In this document: positions 1 to 7,520 of the stretch, piece after piece
Position numbering within the stretch: position 1 is the stretch's first letter
Layout of the letters: each line of letters opens with the position of its first letter
NCBI GenBank assembly: GCA_003477045.1
Contig: DMTS01000007.1
Span: 25,230-34,101, forward strand
Source of the DNA: Candidatus Delongbacteria bacterium
GTDB taxonomy: Bacteria; UBA4055
DNA: 8,872 bases
Direction of reading: 5' to 3'
Translations under genes and position numbers: made by a program
The notes under the pieces: model-generated
Told to the model about the DNA's origin: nothing
Database searches by the model: none
What the model saw: the letters and a program-made list of their open reading frames with translations, nothing else

Positions 1-7
1 AGCTCTG

Positions 8-547
8 ATGAAATATTTTACGGTCATGTTGTTTTTAACAGCTTATGCTTTAGTTGCGGGCGAATTTGATCTTTTTCAGGAAAAGAGCATGACTGATGAT
101 TCAGTTTTTAAAGATTTTAAGTTCAATAAGTTCAGAGCGTCATACAGTTTATTTCCGTCAGAGCAGAAAAAATTCGGCATCAGCTTTTCAAGATATTTAT
201 CAAGGAAGCTTGGTTTTATTATAGAGCTTGACCAGAGCGAATACGGAACCGGTTTAAAAGAAAAATCAGAATTGATAATAGGCGCGACTTATAAATTCAC
301 AAAGCGCGCCAGAACATGGGTCTTTCTCGGGGATCTGGGATTATCGATAAATGATGATGTTGAGAATTATGAAGGAGATTCAAAAGGATTTAAGGCGAAT
401 CACCTTTACGGACGGTTTTGTGCCGAATATATTTTCTCAAATGGGCTGGGCATTGATTTTTCAATGGTAGGAAGGATCCCGCTGGAATTCGATCTTGACG
501 AAGATGTTTCTCCTATCCATTCGATAGGACTTATCTATCAGTTTTAG
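8..547 (+). CDS. small exported outer-membrane beta-barrel protein
   Basis: This is a 179-residue protein with a Sec signal peptide (K2, hydrophobic residues 4-17, likely cleavage after V-A-G at 16-18). The mature part is a series of amphipathic strands with alternating polar and hydrophobic or aromatic residues (for example GISFSRYL, ELIIGATYKF, YGRFCAEYIF). It ends in Y-Q-F, and a C-terminal Phe is the usual BAM-recognition end of outer-membrane barrels. Its size fits an eight-stranded OmpA/OprF-like barrel; no peptidoglycan-binding domain follows. No specific ligand or function can be named. Only seven bases precede the ATG and no Shine-Dalgarno site is visible. The T-G-A at 6-8 overlaps the ATG as TGATG, so an upstream gene could end there and be translationally coupled. 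The next gene follows after 11 bp. Barrel type is inferred from strand pattern, not from a family match. Confidence 0.72.
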   Translation: MKYFTVMLFLTAYALVAGEFDLFQEKSMTDDSVFKDFKFNKFRASYSLFPSEQKKFGISFSRYLSRKLGFIIELDQSEYGTGLKEKSELIIGATYKFTKRARTWVFLGDLGLSINDDVENYEGDSKGFKANHLYGRFCAEYIFSNGLGIDFSMVGRIPLEFDLDEDVSPIHSIGLIYQF

Positions 548-558
548 CTGATCAAATT

Positions 559-2040
559 ATGAAGTACTTTATTATATTGTTTTTAATACTGTGTGCATCT
601 GCGGCATTTATTTTTGTAAGAGAGAAAGCTCTTGAGGAATACAGACCCCCGGAGCTCCGTTTTGAGAAATATCAGCCCGCTGATACCGTTTCGGCAGGTA
701 GCGGAAGGTTCAGAAAAAGCGGCGTGATTGTTTTTGATATTGCAGACCTTATAAAGGCTTCAGCCGCCGACTCAGCTGCAACACCTGAAATTTTTGATAT
801 GTTAAAAAGCTCAAGGATTTACAACTCTACTGTAGATCTTTCGCCCGACAGAGTCATGTGCCTGAGAAGTTTTCTGGAATGCCTGTCCCCGTATAAATTT
901 AATAATATGAAAGAACCTCACAGGAAATTAAAGGACATTATCTCAGACAGCCTTAGAAACAGCTCTGTTCCTCTTGCATATGCTAATTCAGGATACATAA
1001 CAAGACTTTACACAGCCGACTCAGCCGTATTTTTATCGGCTTCAGGATATTTCTCGGAATCGAGTATATTGAAGTCAAAGGAAGAAGTTATTGAACAGCT
1101 GTACAAAGACTTGATCAAAGATAAAGACACTTTGTTTTTCTGTTACGCTGATCTATCGGGAGACCGGGTCTCAAATGATAATTATTTTACCGATATTGAT
1201 CACCACGCAGGTCTGATGAAGAAAATGATCGAAAGCAGGCTCAAGATCGAACCATTAATGCTTTTTATTTCTACGAACAGGACAAATAAATTATCAAAAG
1301 GACTTTCATTTTTCCACCAGAAAGGCATGAAGTATTCAGATGAGGCAGGAAGCGCAGCCTTGACCGATATTTCAAAGACCCTTTTAAATTTTTCAAAGAT
1401 AATACCTCCCAATTATTTCGGCGGATATGATCTTGATAACGATGAGGAATTTATAGAAAGGGATTATTTTGCCGGAAGCTGCTCTGACACCCTTCTGTTA
1501 TTCAACGAAGACCACATATACAAACAGCTTAAATTTTCACCAGAATATTTTTACTATGACAGAATAAAAAAAGAAGATGTTACAAATTTAAATATCGGCA
1601 TAAATGAAAAGTTCGGTCCGCTTCTTCCGAAATATTTCGGAGGTGATTACGCTAAATTTATAATACTGAAAAACAATCAGGACAAACCGAAAACTTTCAA
1701 GATCGGGTTAAGGTCGAACAGGCGTTTTGAGGATTACAGAACTATTTCAGCTTATTACAAAACGGAAAAAAAGAACGGCAGATATTCGAAGGATATGATT
1801 ATTGAGCTTGAGCCGGGCGTAACGGATACGCTATTCATCTATTACTCGCATATATATCAGAATTTCGATTTCAGCTTCGACGAAAAATACGCTCTTTCTT
1901 ACGGCTCTTCAGGTATTAATGCGGGAGAAGTAAAGAACTTCGAAGAAAATTCATATTATGGCATGAAATATTATTATAACGATGCTGAAGTTTTCAAGAC
2001 TTACGATGTGAGGATATATAACGTCAGAATAAATTATTAA
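559..2040 (+). CDS. unrecognised membrane-anchored periplasmic protein
   Basis: I do not recognise this 493-residue protein. Residues 3-20 form one hydrophobic segment followed by R21-E-K, which fits a signal anchor or uncleaved signal peptide. C12 sits in L-I-L-C, a poor lipobox because the residue before Cys is Leu, so I do not call it a lipoprotein. The rest looks soluble and would lie in the periplasm: a mixed alpha/beta N-terminal half, then a C-terminal part (about residues 370-493) rich in short beta-strands with many Tyr and Phe, suggesting a beta-sandwich. The chain ends in R-I-N-Y. It starts 11 bp after the barrel gene, without a clear ribosome site, so it is probably translated from the same message. 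The following gap of 90 bp separates it from the next four genes. Its function is unknown; its job is probably linked to the neighbouring envelope proteins. Confidence 0.75.
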   Translation: MKYFIILFLILCASAAFIFVREKALEEYRPPELRFEKYQPADTVSAGSGRFRKSGVIVFDIADLIKASAADSAATPEIFDMLKSSRIYNSTVDLSPDRVMCLRSFLECLSPYKFNNMKEPHRKLKDIISDSLRNSSVPLAYANSGYITRLYTADSAVFLSASGYFSESSILKSKEEVIEQLYKDLIKDKDTLFFCYADLSGDRVSNDNYFTDIDHHAGLMKKMIESRLKIEPLMLFISTNRTNKLSKGLSFFHQKGMKYSDEAGSAALTDISKTLLNFSKIIPPNYFGGYDLDNDEEFIERDYFAGSCSDTLLLFNEDHIYKQLKFSPEYFYYDRIKKEDVTNLNIGINEKFGPLLPKYFGGDYAKFIILKNNQDKPKTFKIGLRSNRRFEDYRTISAYYKTEKKNGRYSKDMIIELEPGVTDTLFIYYSHIYQNFDFSFDEKYALSYGSSGINAGEVKNFEENSYYGMKYYYNDAEVFKTYDVRIYNVRINY

Positions 2041-2046
2041 TAGATG

Positions 2047-2075
2047 TTGCCAACCGTTTTAATTTTCTTTATTTT
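2047..2075 (+). promoter_or_regulatory. candidate sigma70-like promoter before the four-gene envelope operon
   Basis: TTGCCA (2047-2052) and TATTTT (2070-2075) are spaced by 17 bp in the 90-bp gap between two genes. Both boxes fit the sigma70 consensus moderately, in A+T-rich DNA where chance matches are common. The position, ahead of a strong ribosome site, supports a separate promoter for the genes from 2131 on, but if the organism uses a Bacteroidota-type sigma factor these boxes would not apply. Confidence 0.3.
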
Positions 2076-2114
2076 AAGCAGTGAATAAAACAAATTTAAG
2101 AATTTAACTTAATC

Positions 2115-2124
2115 GGGGAGGGAG
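2115..2124 (+). promoter_or_regulatory. strong ribosome binding site
   Basis: GGGGAGGGAG includes GGAGG (2117-2121) nine bases before the ATG at 2131. It is the strongest Shine-Dalgarno match in the window and fixes that start. It contrasts with the first two genes, which have no obvious site. Confidence 0.7.
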
Positions 2125-2130
2125 CTGAAT

Positions 2131-3672
2131 ATGAAAAAAATGGTGATTCTGGCGGTAATTTCAATGATGTTCATTCTGAACGCCGCTATGGAAGAATACG
2201 ACAGAAAGTCTATCTCGATCTTTAAAATGGATGTAGCTGAAGCGGCAAGGATGGCTTCTCAGCAGGATATCGATCTGGTTTATCAGATGGTCTTCGACAA
2301 ATTCGTAGGTATGGGCAGATTTGACTACAATCCTATTCCGGCCGGAGTGAATGACCCGGCAGCGCTTTTCGAGATCGTAAAAGAATATACTACAACAAAA
2401 ATTGAAGAGAGAGCTGCTAAGCAGTGGGATATCAAAAATGAGTACTACGGTTCTAACTTCATTACAGGCGAAAATGTTGATAAGATAATAAACGGCGCGT
2501 ACATTTTCTTTCCCACCCTGGAAACTTTTATATTGACAAAAAAGAAGGACAGCGATGATTTCACCGCGACAATGAGCGTCAGGGTTGATATTTATTCAGC
2601 AACAAATACGGGTACTTTAGATGCTCCGGTATGGTCGCCTGTGCTTACCGCAACTGTAAGAGCCTCCGGATCAAATGCTCTCGGGAGTCTTTTTGATCTT
2701 GCGCTTAACGATAAAAAGAAGGATAAGAGGATCGAGGCGGTCAAATCTGCCGCTAACGGGATGCTGATGTTTTTAGAGAAAGAAGTAAAAAAAGTTGAAG
2801 TTTTCAAAATTAAAGCTCTTGTAACTAAAGCTGATGTAAGGAAAAACGAAATATCCTTCAATTTCGGTAAAAATGTAGGCGTGAACATGGATGATGCTTA
2901 CACTGTAGGTTATTTTGAAAAAGACAAGAACGGAAAAGAAAAGTATAGAGAAACAGGATTCATGAAAGTACGAAGCATAAAGCAGCAGGAATCAGTTTCG
3001 CAGCTTCTGATCGTAACCCCGCAGAAGGGAACAAAAGAAGCTGACCTTTTCAACGAATATGACCAGGTCTATGAGTATCCTCTCGTAGGATTGAATATCT
3101 TTGTTCTCGGCGGAGTAAACAGCTTCAAATACTGGGGAGATCTTGAATTGGGAGACGAACCTCTTGATAAAGAAGAAAATTTATCTCCTTTTATCGGGTT
3201 GAATATGGAGTACGATATTGCCAAATTCGTGAATATACCGGAATTATATGTAAATGTTTCCGGTGATATAGTGTTAGCTCAGCTGGGAGTTACTCCCGAC
3301 GGGTATGGCGGTGAAATTGAGTACGAAACGGCTACAGCTCTCGTAGAATTCGGTGTAACAAAAAAATTCTTCACAAGGCAACTCGGGTACTATATCGGTG
3401 CTGATTTCGGATATATGAACATGGCTATTACTGCAGGCGATTCCGAAGAAGAAAAATATTATTCAATGGGCGGAAAAATCAAAGCCGGTATAAACTACAT
3501 GATCAATAAAAATCTGCTTTTTGATGCAGGCGCAGGTTTCAGATTCTATGGAGAGCTGATGGATGAAAACGACGAAGAGGTGTTCGAAGCTTGGGGAGAT
3601 GATTATGCAGGCGAAGGCTGGCTTACCCCGTCAGGGTTTGTCGTACGAGTCGGATTGGGTTACACGCTATAA
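2131..3672 (+). CDS. chimeric envelope protein: CsgG/FlgT-like soluble part fused to a C-terminal outer-membrane barrel
   Basis: The protein has 513 residues. Residues 1-19 are a signal peptide (cleavage near N-A-A, 17-19). About 25-222 is an alpha/beta region in the style of CsgG/LpoB/FlgT middle domains: an early 'gRFDYNPIP' stretch, then N121-G-A-Y-I-F-F and a strand series in 'TATMSVRVDIYSA'. About 225-315 resembles a FlgT C-terminal beta domain, with the 'FNFGKNVGV' turn followed by a short acidic loop. About 318-513 is a barrel: alternating aromatic strands and a C-terminal 'VVRVGLGYTL'. This last part aligns with the whole mature product of the next gene (shared L-N-x-x-x-x-G-G, KKFF, 'P-S/G-G-F/L-x-V-x-V-G-x-G' ends). 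Domain relations are my reading of motifs, not a search. A role as an outer-membrane protein with a periplasmic sensor or assembly domain is inferred. A strong ribosome site supports the start. Confidence 0.72.
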   Translation: MKKMVILAVISMMFILNAAMEEYDRKSISIFKMDVAEAARMASQQDIDLVYQMVFDKFVGMGRFDYNPIPAGVNDPAALFEIVKEYTTTKIEERAAKQWDIKNEYYGSNFITGENVDKIINGAYIFFPTLETFILTKKKDSDDFTATMSVRVDIYSATNTGTLDAPVWSPVLTATVRASGSNALGSLFDLALNDKKKDKRIEAVKSAANGMLMFLEKEVKKVEVFKIKALVTKADVRKNEISFNFGKNVGVNMDDAYTVGYFEKDKNGKEKYRETGFMKVRSIKQQESVSQLLIVTPQKGTKEADLFNEYDQVYEYPLVGLNIFVLGGVNSFKYWGDLELGDEPLDKEENLSPFIGLNMEYDIAKFVNIPELYVNVSGDIVLAQLGVTPDGYGGEIEYETATALVEFGVTKKFFTRQLGYYIGADFGYMNMAITAGDSEEEKYYSMGGKIKAGINYMINKNLLFDAGAGFRFYGELMDENDEEVFEAWGDDYAGEGWLTPSGFVVRVGLGYTL

Positions 3673-3688
3673 AAATAAAATTAATGTT

Positions 3689-3694
3689 GAGGTG
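3689..3694 (+). promoter_or_regulatory. ribosome binding site that decides the start at 3702
   Basis: GAGGTG lies 7 bases before the ATG at 3702 but only 1 base before the in-frame ATG at 3696. Normal spacing therefore favours 3702, which removes Met-Lys from the N-terminus. Confidence 0.6.
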
Positions 3695-3701
3695 AATGAA
3701 A

Positions 3702-4433
3702 ATGAGATATTTAGCAATAATGATCGTCACTGCCGGAATGATCCTGTGCGCGCAGGAAAAAGAAAAAGTCGGTCTTAACCTTGTGTTCGGAGGCGGTTTT
3801 AACACCATGAAAAGCTGGGAGAACTATCCTGATGCCGCTGACAACCTCGACGATATTCCAGGGGCGGGTCTTATAGGATTGAGGGCTGAGTATGATTTCG
3901 GGCAGCATATGAAATTCCCCTACACTTTTTTGACATTCGGAGCGGATGTTCCTATAACCAAGATAGGAAAAATAGGCATGTACGATGATTTGGGTAATAC
4001 TATCGTAGATGTAAATGGCAATATGGAGGTTTATGAATATTCTCAGTTGACGATCTTTACAGAACTGGGACTGATAAAAAAGTTCTTTATTCAGGATATG
4101 GGGATTCTGATAGGCGGGGTATGGCTTCATGAAAGTATGGGTCTGGATAAAAAAGCCAGCGACGGTTCTTTAAGCGAAAGCTACAGTCTGAGCTCGAATG
4201 GATTTAAAAGTATGATCGGTATGGATTACAACCTTGGTAAAGCATGGTTTTTTGAAATACTGGTTTCTTATACTGCGACAGGCGCATTGGTAAATGAAGA
4301 CGGCGACGGGGTTTTCACAGAAGATGACGAAGAAGGGATCTTTGCAAAATTTCCTATTGATGATGTCAAAGAGGACGAGTACTTAGTGCCCGGCGGTCTG
4401 TCAGTAAAAGTGGGCATGGGATTAAGAATATAA
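3702..4433 (+). CDS. exported outer-membrane beta-barrel protein, paralogue of the preceding gene's C-terminal barrel
   Basis: From the start at 3702 the protein has 243 residues (245 if the ATG at 3696 is used). The signal peptide M-R-Y-L-A-I-M-I-V-T-A-G is followed by cleavage near C-A-Q. The mature chain begins with G-L-N-L-V-F-G-G-G and consists of amphipathic strands separated by acidic, glycine-rich loops, ending in 'LSVKVGMGLRI'. It aligns along its length with about residues 321-513 of the upstream gene: same opening strand, a K-K-F-F-x-x-Q/R-x-x-G motif in the middle, and the same terminal strand. The final residue is Ile instead of the usual Phe, as the upstream protein ends in Leu. 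It lies 29 bp after that gene and 19 bp before the next, inside the presumed operon. I infer an outer-membrane barrel lacking the soluble domains of its relative. Ligand or partner is unknown. Confidence 0.72.
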   Translation: MRYLAIMIVTAGMILCAQEKEKVGLNLVFGGGFNTMKSWENYPDAADNLDDIPGAGLIGLRAEYDFGQHMKFPYTFLTFGADVPITKIGKIGMYDDLGNTIVDVNGNMEVYEYSQLTIFTELGLIKKFFIQDMGILIGGVWLHESMGLDKKASDGSLSESYSLSSNGFKSMIGMDYNLGKAWFFEILVSYTATGALVNEDGDGVFTEDDEEGIFAKFPIDDVKEDEYLVPGGLSVKVGMGLRI

Positions 4434-4452
4434 TTTAAATTCGGAGTAATCT

Positions 4453-5565
4453 ATGAGGATCAGAACATTTTTATTAACATTTGTATTTTTGGCAACCTCG
4501 CTTGCATTCGGACAGACAAGCGCTAATATGCAGGATCACAGCGTTACAGAAGTAGAAGTTCAGGGAATGGGAACATCGATGCAGACAGCTATAGCTGATG
4601 CTAAAAGGAACGCGATCTCTACTGCAATTGGAACTTATCTTGTTTCGGAACAGGAAATGCAGAATTACATGACCGTAAAAGACCAGATACTGGCTAAAAG
4701 CGAAGGATTCGTAAAGTCGTTTGAAGTAAAGGATAAATCAAAAGGGCCGGACGGACTTTGGACTGTCACTATCAAAGCGGCGGTAACGAAAGATATGTTA
4801 TTGAACGATCTTGAAGCACTGGGGATACTTATGTCTCAGCTGGATAACCCTTCCATGGTAGTTTTCTATGCGCCGAAAGGGGTTCCCTACGACCAGAGAT
4901 TTACCGAGCAGGCTATCAATCAGATCAATCAGTATTTTACTACTTACAGATACAATGTTTACGATCTGGACCAGCTCGATGCCATGATCGAGGATGATAT
5001 GAGCATGAAGCAGGTTGCGCTTCAGGAAGATGTTGATATGGCGCAGATGCTGGCTAAAAAATTAAAGGCCGATATTTATGTGACTGTTGCCCTTATACTT
5101 GAAGATGTGGGTAACGGAAAGAAAAAAGCCAAAGCGACAGCAAAGATATTTAATGCTTCAACCGCAAAACTTTTGGGGGTTCAGAACGGCTACTCAGACG
5201 AAATATGGGGAAATACGACAGCGTACGATGCGAATATTGATCAGGCATGCACAAAGCTTATGCCGCTCATAATGAATCAGGTAAAAGGGTACTGGAAAGA
5301 GCAGGTTGACAAAGGCAAACAGTATGTTCTGCTATTCAGTAAACTTCCTGAGGGAAGAAAGGTTAAATCCGCAGTTCAGGCTGCTCTTCAGAACGGCGCG
5401 AAAGAAGTAAAAGTCGTTATAGCAGGCAGCGAGTATCAGGTCTGGATAAACACCGACCTGGACACTTATATCAATACGATCGGAGATCAGATAGAAGAAA
5501 TTTACGGTAAAGAATTCGATTATAAGAACAGGGGCGACCGTATAGATATCTTCCCGGTTAAGTAA
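4453..5565 (+). CDS. FlgT/LPP20-like periplasmic protein, secreted member of a tandem pair
   Basis: The protein has 370 residues. Residues 1-20 are a signal peptide (cleavage after A-F-G, before Q21). About 31-112 matches the pattern of FlgT N-terminal/LPP20 domains: 'VEVQGMG', a helix with A-I-A-D-A-K-R-N-A-I, 'S-E-Q-E...N', then K-S-E-G-F-V and a final 'TVTIKAAVT' strand. About 130-255 is an alpha/beta region with 'KLKADIYVTVAL', like the nucleotide-free CsgG/FlgT middle fold, and 'FNASTAKLLGVQNG'. About 295-370 forms a C-terminal domain ending in 'GDRIDIFPVK'. From memory it may belong to DUF6175, seen mainly in Bacteroidota and relatives. In Vibrio, FlgT forms the H ring of the flagellar motor, but no flagellar gene is near, so I claim only the fold. 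GGAG at 4443-4446 is 6 bases before the ATG. The next gene is a close paralogue 13 bp downstream. Confidence 0.75.
   Translation: MRIRTFLLTFVFLATSLAFGQTSANMQDHSVTEVEVQGMGTSMQTAIADAKRNAISTAIGTYLVSEQEMQNYMTVKDQILAKSEGFVKSFEVKDKSKGPDGLWTVTIKAAVTKDMLLNDLEALGILMSQLDNPSMVVFYAPKGVPYDQRFTEQAINQINQYFTTYRYNVYDLDQLDAMIEDDMSMKQVALQEDVDMAQMLAKKLKADIYVTVALILEDVGNGKKKAKATAKIFNASTAKLLGVQNGYSDEIWGNTTAYDANIDQACTKLMPLIMNQVKGYWKEQVDKGKQYVLLFSKLPEGRKVKSAVQAALQNGAKEVKVVIAGSEYQVWINTDLDTYINTIGDQIEEIYGKEFDYKNRGDRIDIFPVK
5176..5215 (+). repeat. 40-bp block identical to 6383-6422 in the paralogous gene
   Basis: These 40 bases, encoding the 'GVQNGYSDEIWGN' region, are identical in the two tandem genes, although neighbouring codons differ at many synonymous sites. 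A 23-bp identical stretch lies just upstream (GCAAAGATATTTAATG and on). This fits partial gene conversion or a young duplication. Confidence 0.8.
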
Positions 5566-5578
5566 AAAGGAGCCGAAT

Positions 5579-6775
5579 ATGAAACTTTGTCAGATGTTTA
5601 TTCTATCTGTTGTTATAATACTAATTTCAGCTTGCGCTCCCTCTAGATCGGCGGTAAAGGATCCGATGGTGGAACCTAAAAAGGAAGTTCAGTCGGAAAA
5701 AAATCTCTCTGCCGGTAATCAGGTAAGTCAGTATATGCACGACCACAATATCACAGAGGTCGAAGTTCAGGGAATGGGCTCCGACAGGGACGCGGCGATA
5801 GCTGACGCTCAGAGAAATGCGATCTCGACTGCGATAGGGACTTACCTTGTTTCGGAACAGGAAATTCAGAACTATATGACGGTAAAGGATCAGATACTTT
5901 CAAAAAGCGAGGGATTTGTAAAATCATATAATGTTGTCGATCAGTTTAAAGAAACCGACGGAAGCTGGGTTGTCAAAATAAAGGCGGCCGTTACTAAGGA
6001 TATCCTTCTTAACGATCTTGAAGCGCTGGGCATTCTTCTGGCTCAGATCGGAAATCCGTCGATGGTTGTTTTCTATCAGCCGAAAGGCATCCCTTACGAT
6101 AAAAGATATACCGAACAGGCCATAAATCAGATCAATCAGTATTTTACTGTCAACAGGTACAATGTTTACGACCTTGACCAGCTTAACGCGATGATCGAGG
6201 ACGACATGAGCATGAAGCAGGTGGCCTTGAACGAAGATGTTGATATGGCCGAACTGCTCGCAAAAAAATTGAAAGCGGATATATATGTTACAGTAGCTAT
6301 AGTTCTTGAAGATCTCGGGAACGGGAAAAAGAAGGCAAAATCCACGGCAAAGATATTTAATGCTTCAACGGCAAAGCTGCTCGGGGTTCAGAACGGCTAC
6401 TCAGACGAAATATGGGGAAATAATACTGCCTACGATGCGAATATTGATCAGTCAATAAAGAAGCTGATGCCTCTTATTATGAATCAGGTTAAAGGATACT
6501 GGAAAGAGCAGATCGACAAGGGAAAGCAGTATGTTCTGATGTTTTCAGGACTGCCTGAAGGAAGAGAATTTAAGCAGGTCTTAAACGATATCGTGGCTTC
6601 AAAGGCGCGGGAAGTAAAGAAAGTTTCATACGAAGAATATAATGTCTGGATCACTGTTTCTATTGACGAATATATCAATTCGATAGGTTCTCAGCTTGAG
6701 GAAAGTGTTTACGGAAAAGAGTTCGATTATGAGAATAGGGGAGACAGGATAAATATTTTTCCTGTAAAAAAATAA
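5579..6775 (+). CDS. FlgT/LPP20-like lipoprotein, second member of the tandem pair
   Basis: The protein has 398 residues. Its N-terminus is a lipoprotein signal with lipobox I16-S-A-C19; the residue after Cys is Ala, not Asp, so sorting to the outer membrane is expected if Lol rules apply. Residues 20-55 are a polar, probably flexible linker (Lys, Glu, Ser, Pro) that the upstream paralogue lacks. From 'HNITEVEVQGMG' on it matches that paralogue domain by domain: FlgT-N/LPP20-like, the 'KLKADIYVTVA' alpha/beta region, then the C-terminal domain ending 'GDRINIFPVKK'. By eye most core positions are identical; the stretch after L-P-E-G-R diverges most. Start supported by AAGGAG (5567-5572), 6 bases before ATG. 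It is the last gene before the terminator. I infer a membrane-tethered partner of the secreted paralogue, possibly forming a mixed ring or assembly; no function is proven. Confidence 0.78.
   Translation: MKLCQMFILSVVIILISACAPSRSAVKDPMVEPKKEVQSEKNLSAGNQVSQYMHDHNITEVEVQGMGSDRDAAIADAQRNAISTAIGTYLVSEQEIQNYMTVKDQILSKSEGFVKSYNVVDQFKETDGSWVVKIKAAVTKDILLNDLEALGILLAQIGNPSMVVFYQPKGIPYDKRYTEQAINQINQYFTVNRYNVYDLDQLNAMIEDDMSMKQVALNEDVDMAELLAKKLKADIYVTVAIVLEDLGNGKKKAKSTAKIFNASTAKLLGVQNGYSDEIWGNNTAYDANIDQSIKKLMPLIMNQVKGYWKEQIDKGKQYVLMFSGLPEGREFKQVLNDIVASKAREVKKVSYEEYNVWITVSIDEYINSIGSQLEESVYGKEFDYENRGDRINIFPVKK
6383..6422 (+). repeat. second copy of the 40-bp identical block
   Basis: It is identical to 5176-5215 in the upstream paralogue and begins GGGGTTCAGAACGG. 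The identity stops at 5216 and 6423, where the downstream gene continues with a different Asn/Thr codon arrangement. Confidence 0.8.
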
Positions 6776-6796
6776 ATTCGGATTTCAGGAATAAAC

Positions 6797-6823
6797 AAAG
6801 GGCGGTAATTTACTGCCCTTTTT
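6797..6823 (+). terminator. rho-independent terminator of the envelope operon
   Basis: A 10-bp stem pairs AAAGGGCGGT (6797-6806) with ACTGCCCTTT (6812-6821), with one G-T wobble and the loop AATTT. A run of five T ends at 6823. It lies 22 bp after the stop codon of the lipoprotein gene. On the minus strand the hairpin is followed by TTTGTTTATT, so it may also stop the acetyltransferase message arriving from the other side. Confidence 0.88.
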
Positions 6824-6995
6824 ACTGTGCAAAACACTTACGTAGTACAGGAAAAAACGAGAAGATCAAGGTAGTTCGGACCGATAGATGCCAAAATCAA
6901 ATACCTTGTAAAAGAATTTCCGCTAAGGTACAGACAGTGTCATGTAGCCAATGTTGGGGGTCTGCAGCAATTAGTTACTATGCCTATTGAGTGAT
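6824..6995. other. intergenic stretch without a recognised feature
   Basis: These 172 bases lie between the terminator and the stop codon of the minus-strand acetyltransferase. I see no start codon with a ribosome site, no second hairpin and no RNA gene. One plus-strand frame is open for about 40 codons after the TAG near 6872 and ends at the TGA at 6991-6995, but it has no start and no recognised motif. It could be a worn gene remnant or chance. Confidence 0.4.
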
Positions 6996-7454
6996 TCATA
7001 GTTTTTCAGATTTATAAATTCTTGAGCTTTTACCCCAGGGATGATATCCAGTTGCTAAATATGAAAATCCATATTTTTCATAATATCCGATGTGGTCAGT
7101 GCATAAATACAAACAATGAAAACCGCCTATTTTCGCGTCATGCTTTGCCTTCTGCAGCAATAAGAATCCGTATGATTTGCCACGGTAGTTTTCATCTATG
7201 AAAAGTGCGCAGATCCAGGGATACAGGTCCATCCTGCTGATAAAATCATTTGTAATTAAGCCGGCGCACCCTATAACTTCTTCCGTTTCAGTGATCAGCA
7301 AATACCAGTTCGGCAAAGGGTTCTCTGCATCAATACAGTTGGATATGCAGTCATAATAAACCATCAGGGTATTTTCGTTTCCCCAATGCTTCTGAAAATA
7401 GCTGATCGCGGTATCCTTGTACTCCGGATTTTCCCTGACTGATATAATCTTCAT
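6996..7454 (-). CDS. GNAT-family N-acetyltransferase
   Basis: This 152-residue protein is predicted to transfer an acetyl group from acetyl-CoA to an amine on an unknown small molecule or protein in the cytoplasm. The acetyl-CoA binding motif A is R91-G-K-S-Y-G96 at the start of a helix, after the strand 'WICALFID'. Motif B appears as Y125-E-K-Y-G-F130, the usual 'YEKxGF' signature near the C-terminus. 'VIGCAGLI' at about 60-67 is the central strand before motif A. The length is typical for single-domain GNAT enzymes. No signal peptide or membrane segment is present. AGAGG (complement of 7463-7467) lies 8 bases before the ATG. It shares orientation with fic, 202 bp upstream, but the inverted repeat lies between them, so it is probably expressed separately. 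The substrate cannot be read from the sequence; resistance or detoxification roles are common but not shown here. Confidence 0.88.
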   Translation of the reverse strand: MKIISVRENPEYKDTAISYFQKHWGNENTLMVYYDCISNCIDAENPLPNWYLLITETEEVIGCAGLITNDFISRMDLYPWICALFIDENYRGKSYGFLLLQKAKHDAKIGGFHCLYLCTDHIGYYEKYGFSYLATGYHPWGKSSRIYKSEKL

Positions 7455-7520
7455 CGTTATTTCCTCTTAACCTCATTTTGTTTTTTTATATCAAGCATTC
7501 AACGTATCTTTTTAGCTCTA

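Noticed and set aside
559..618. Lipoprotein signal in the 493-residue protein (C12)
   Set aside because: L-I-L-C lacks a small residue before Cys and the Cys is too early in the hydrophobic segment for a normal lipobox.
3696..3701. Start of the second barrel gene at 3696
   Set aside because: The GAGGTG ribosome site would be one base from that ATG; the in-frame ATG at 3702 has normal 7-base spacing.
3711..4130. Minus-strand open frame of 139 codons inside the second barrel gene
   Set aside because: It is antisense to a gene with signal peptide, ribosome site and a paralogue; its translation has no recognisable motif.
4453..6775. Calling the tandem pair true flagellar FlgT
   Set aside because: No flagellar gene is near and the resemblance is limited to fold-level motifs, so only FlgT/LPP20-like is justified.
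6872..6995. Short plus-strand open frame after the terminator as a gene or transposase remnant
   Set aside because: It has no start codon with a ribosome site and about 40 residues without a motif I can assign.
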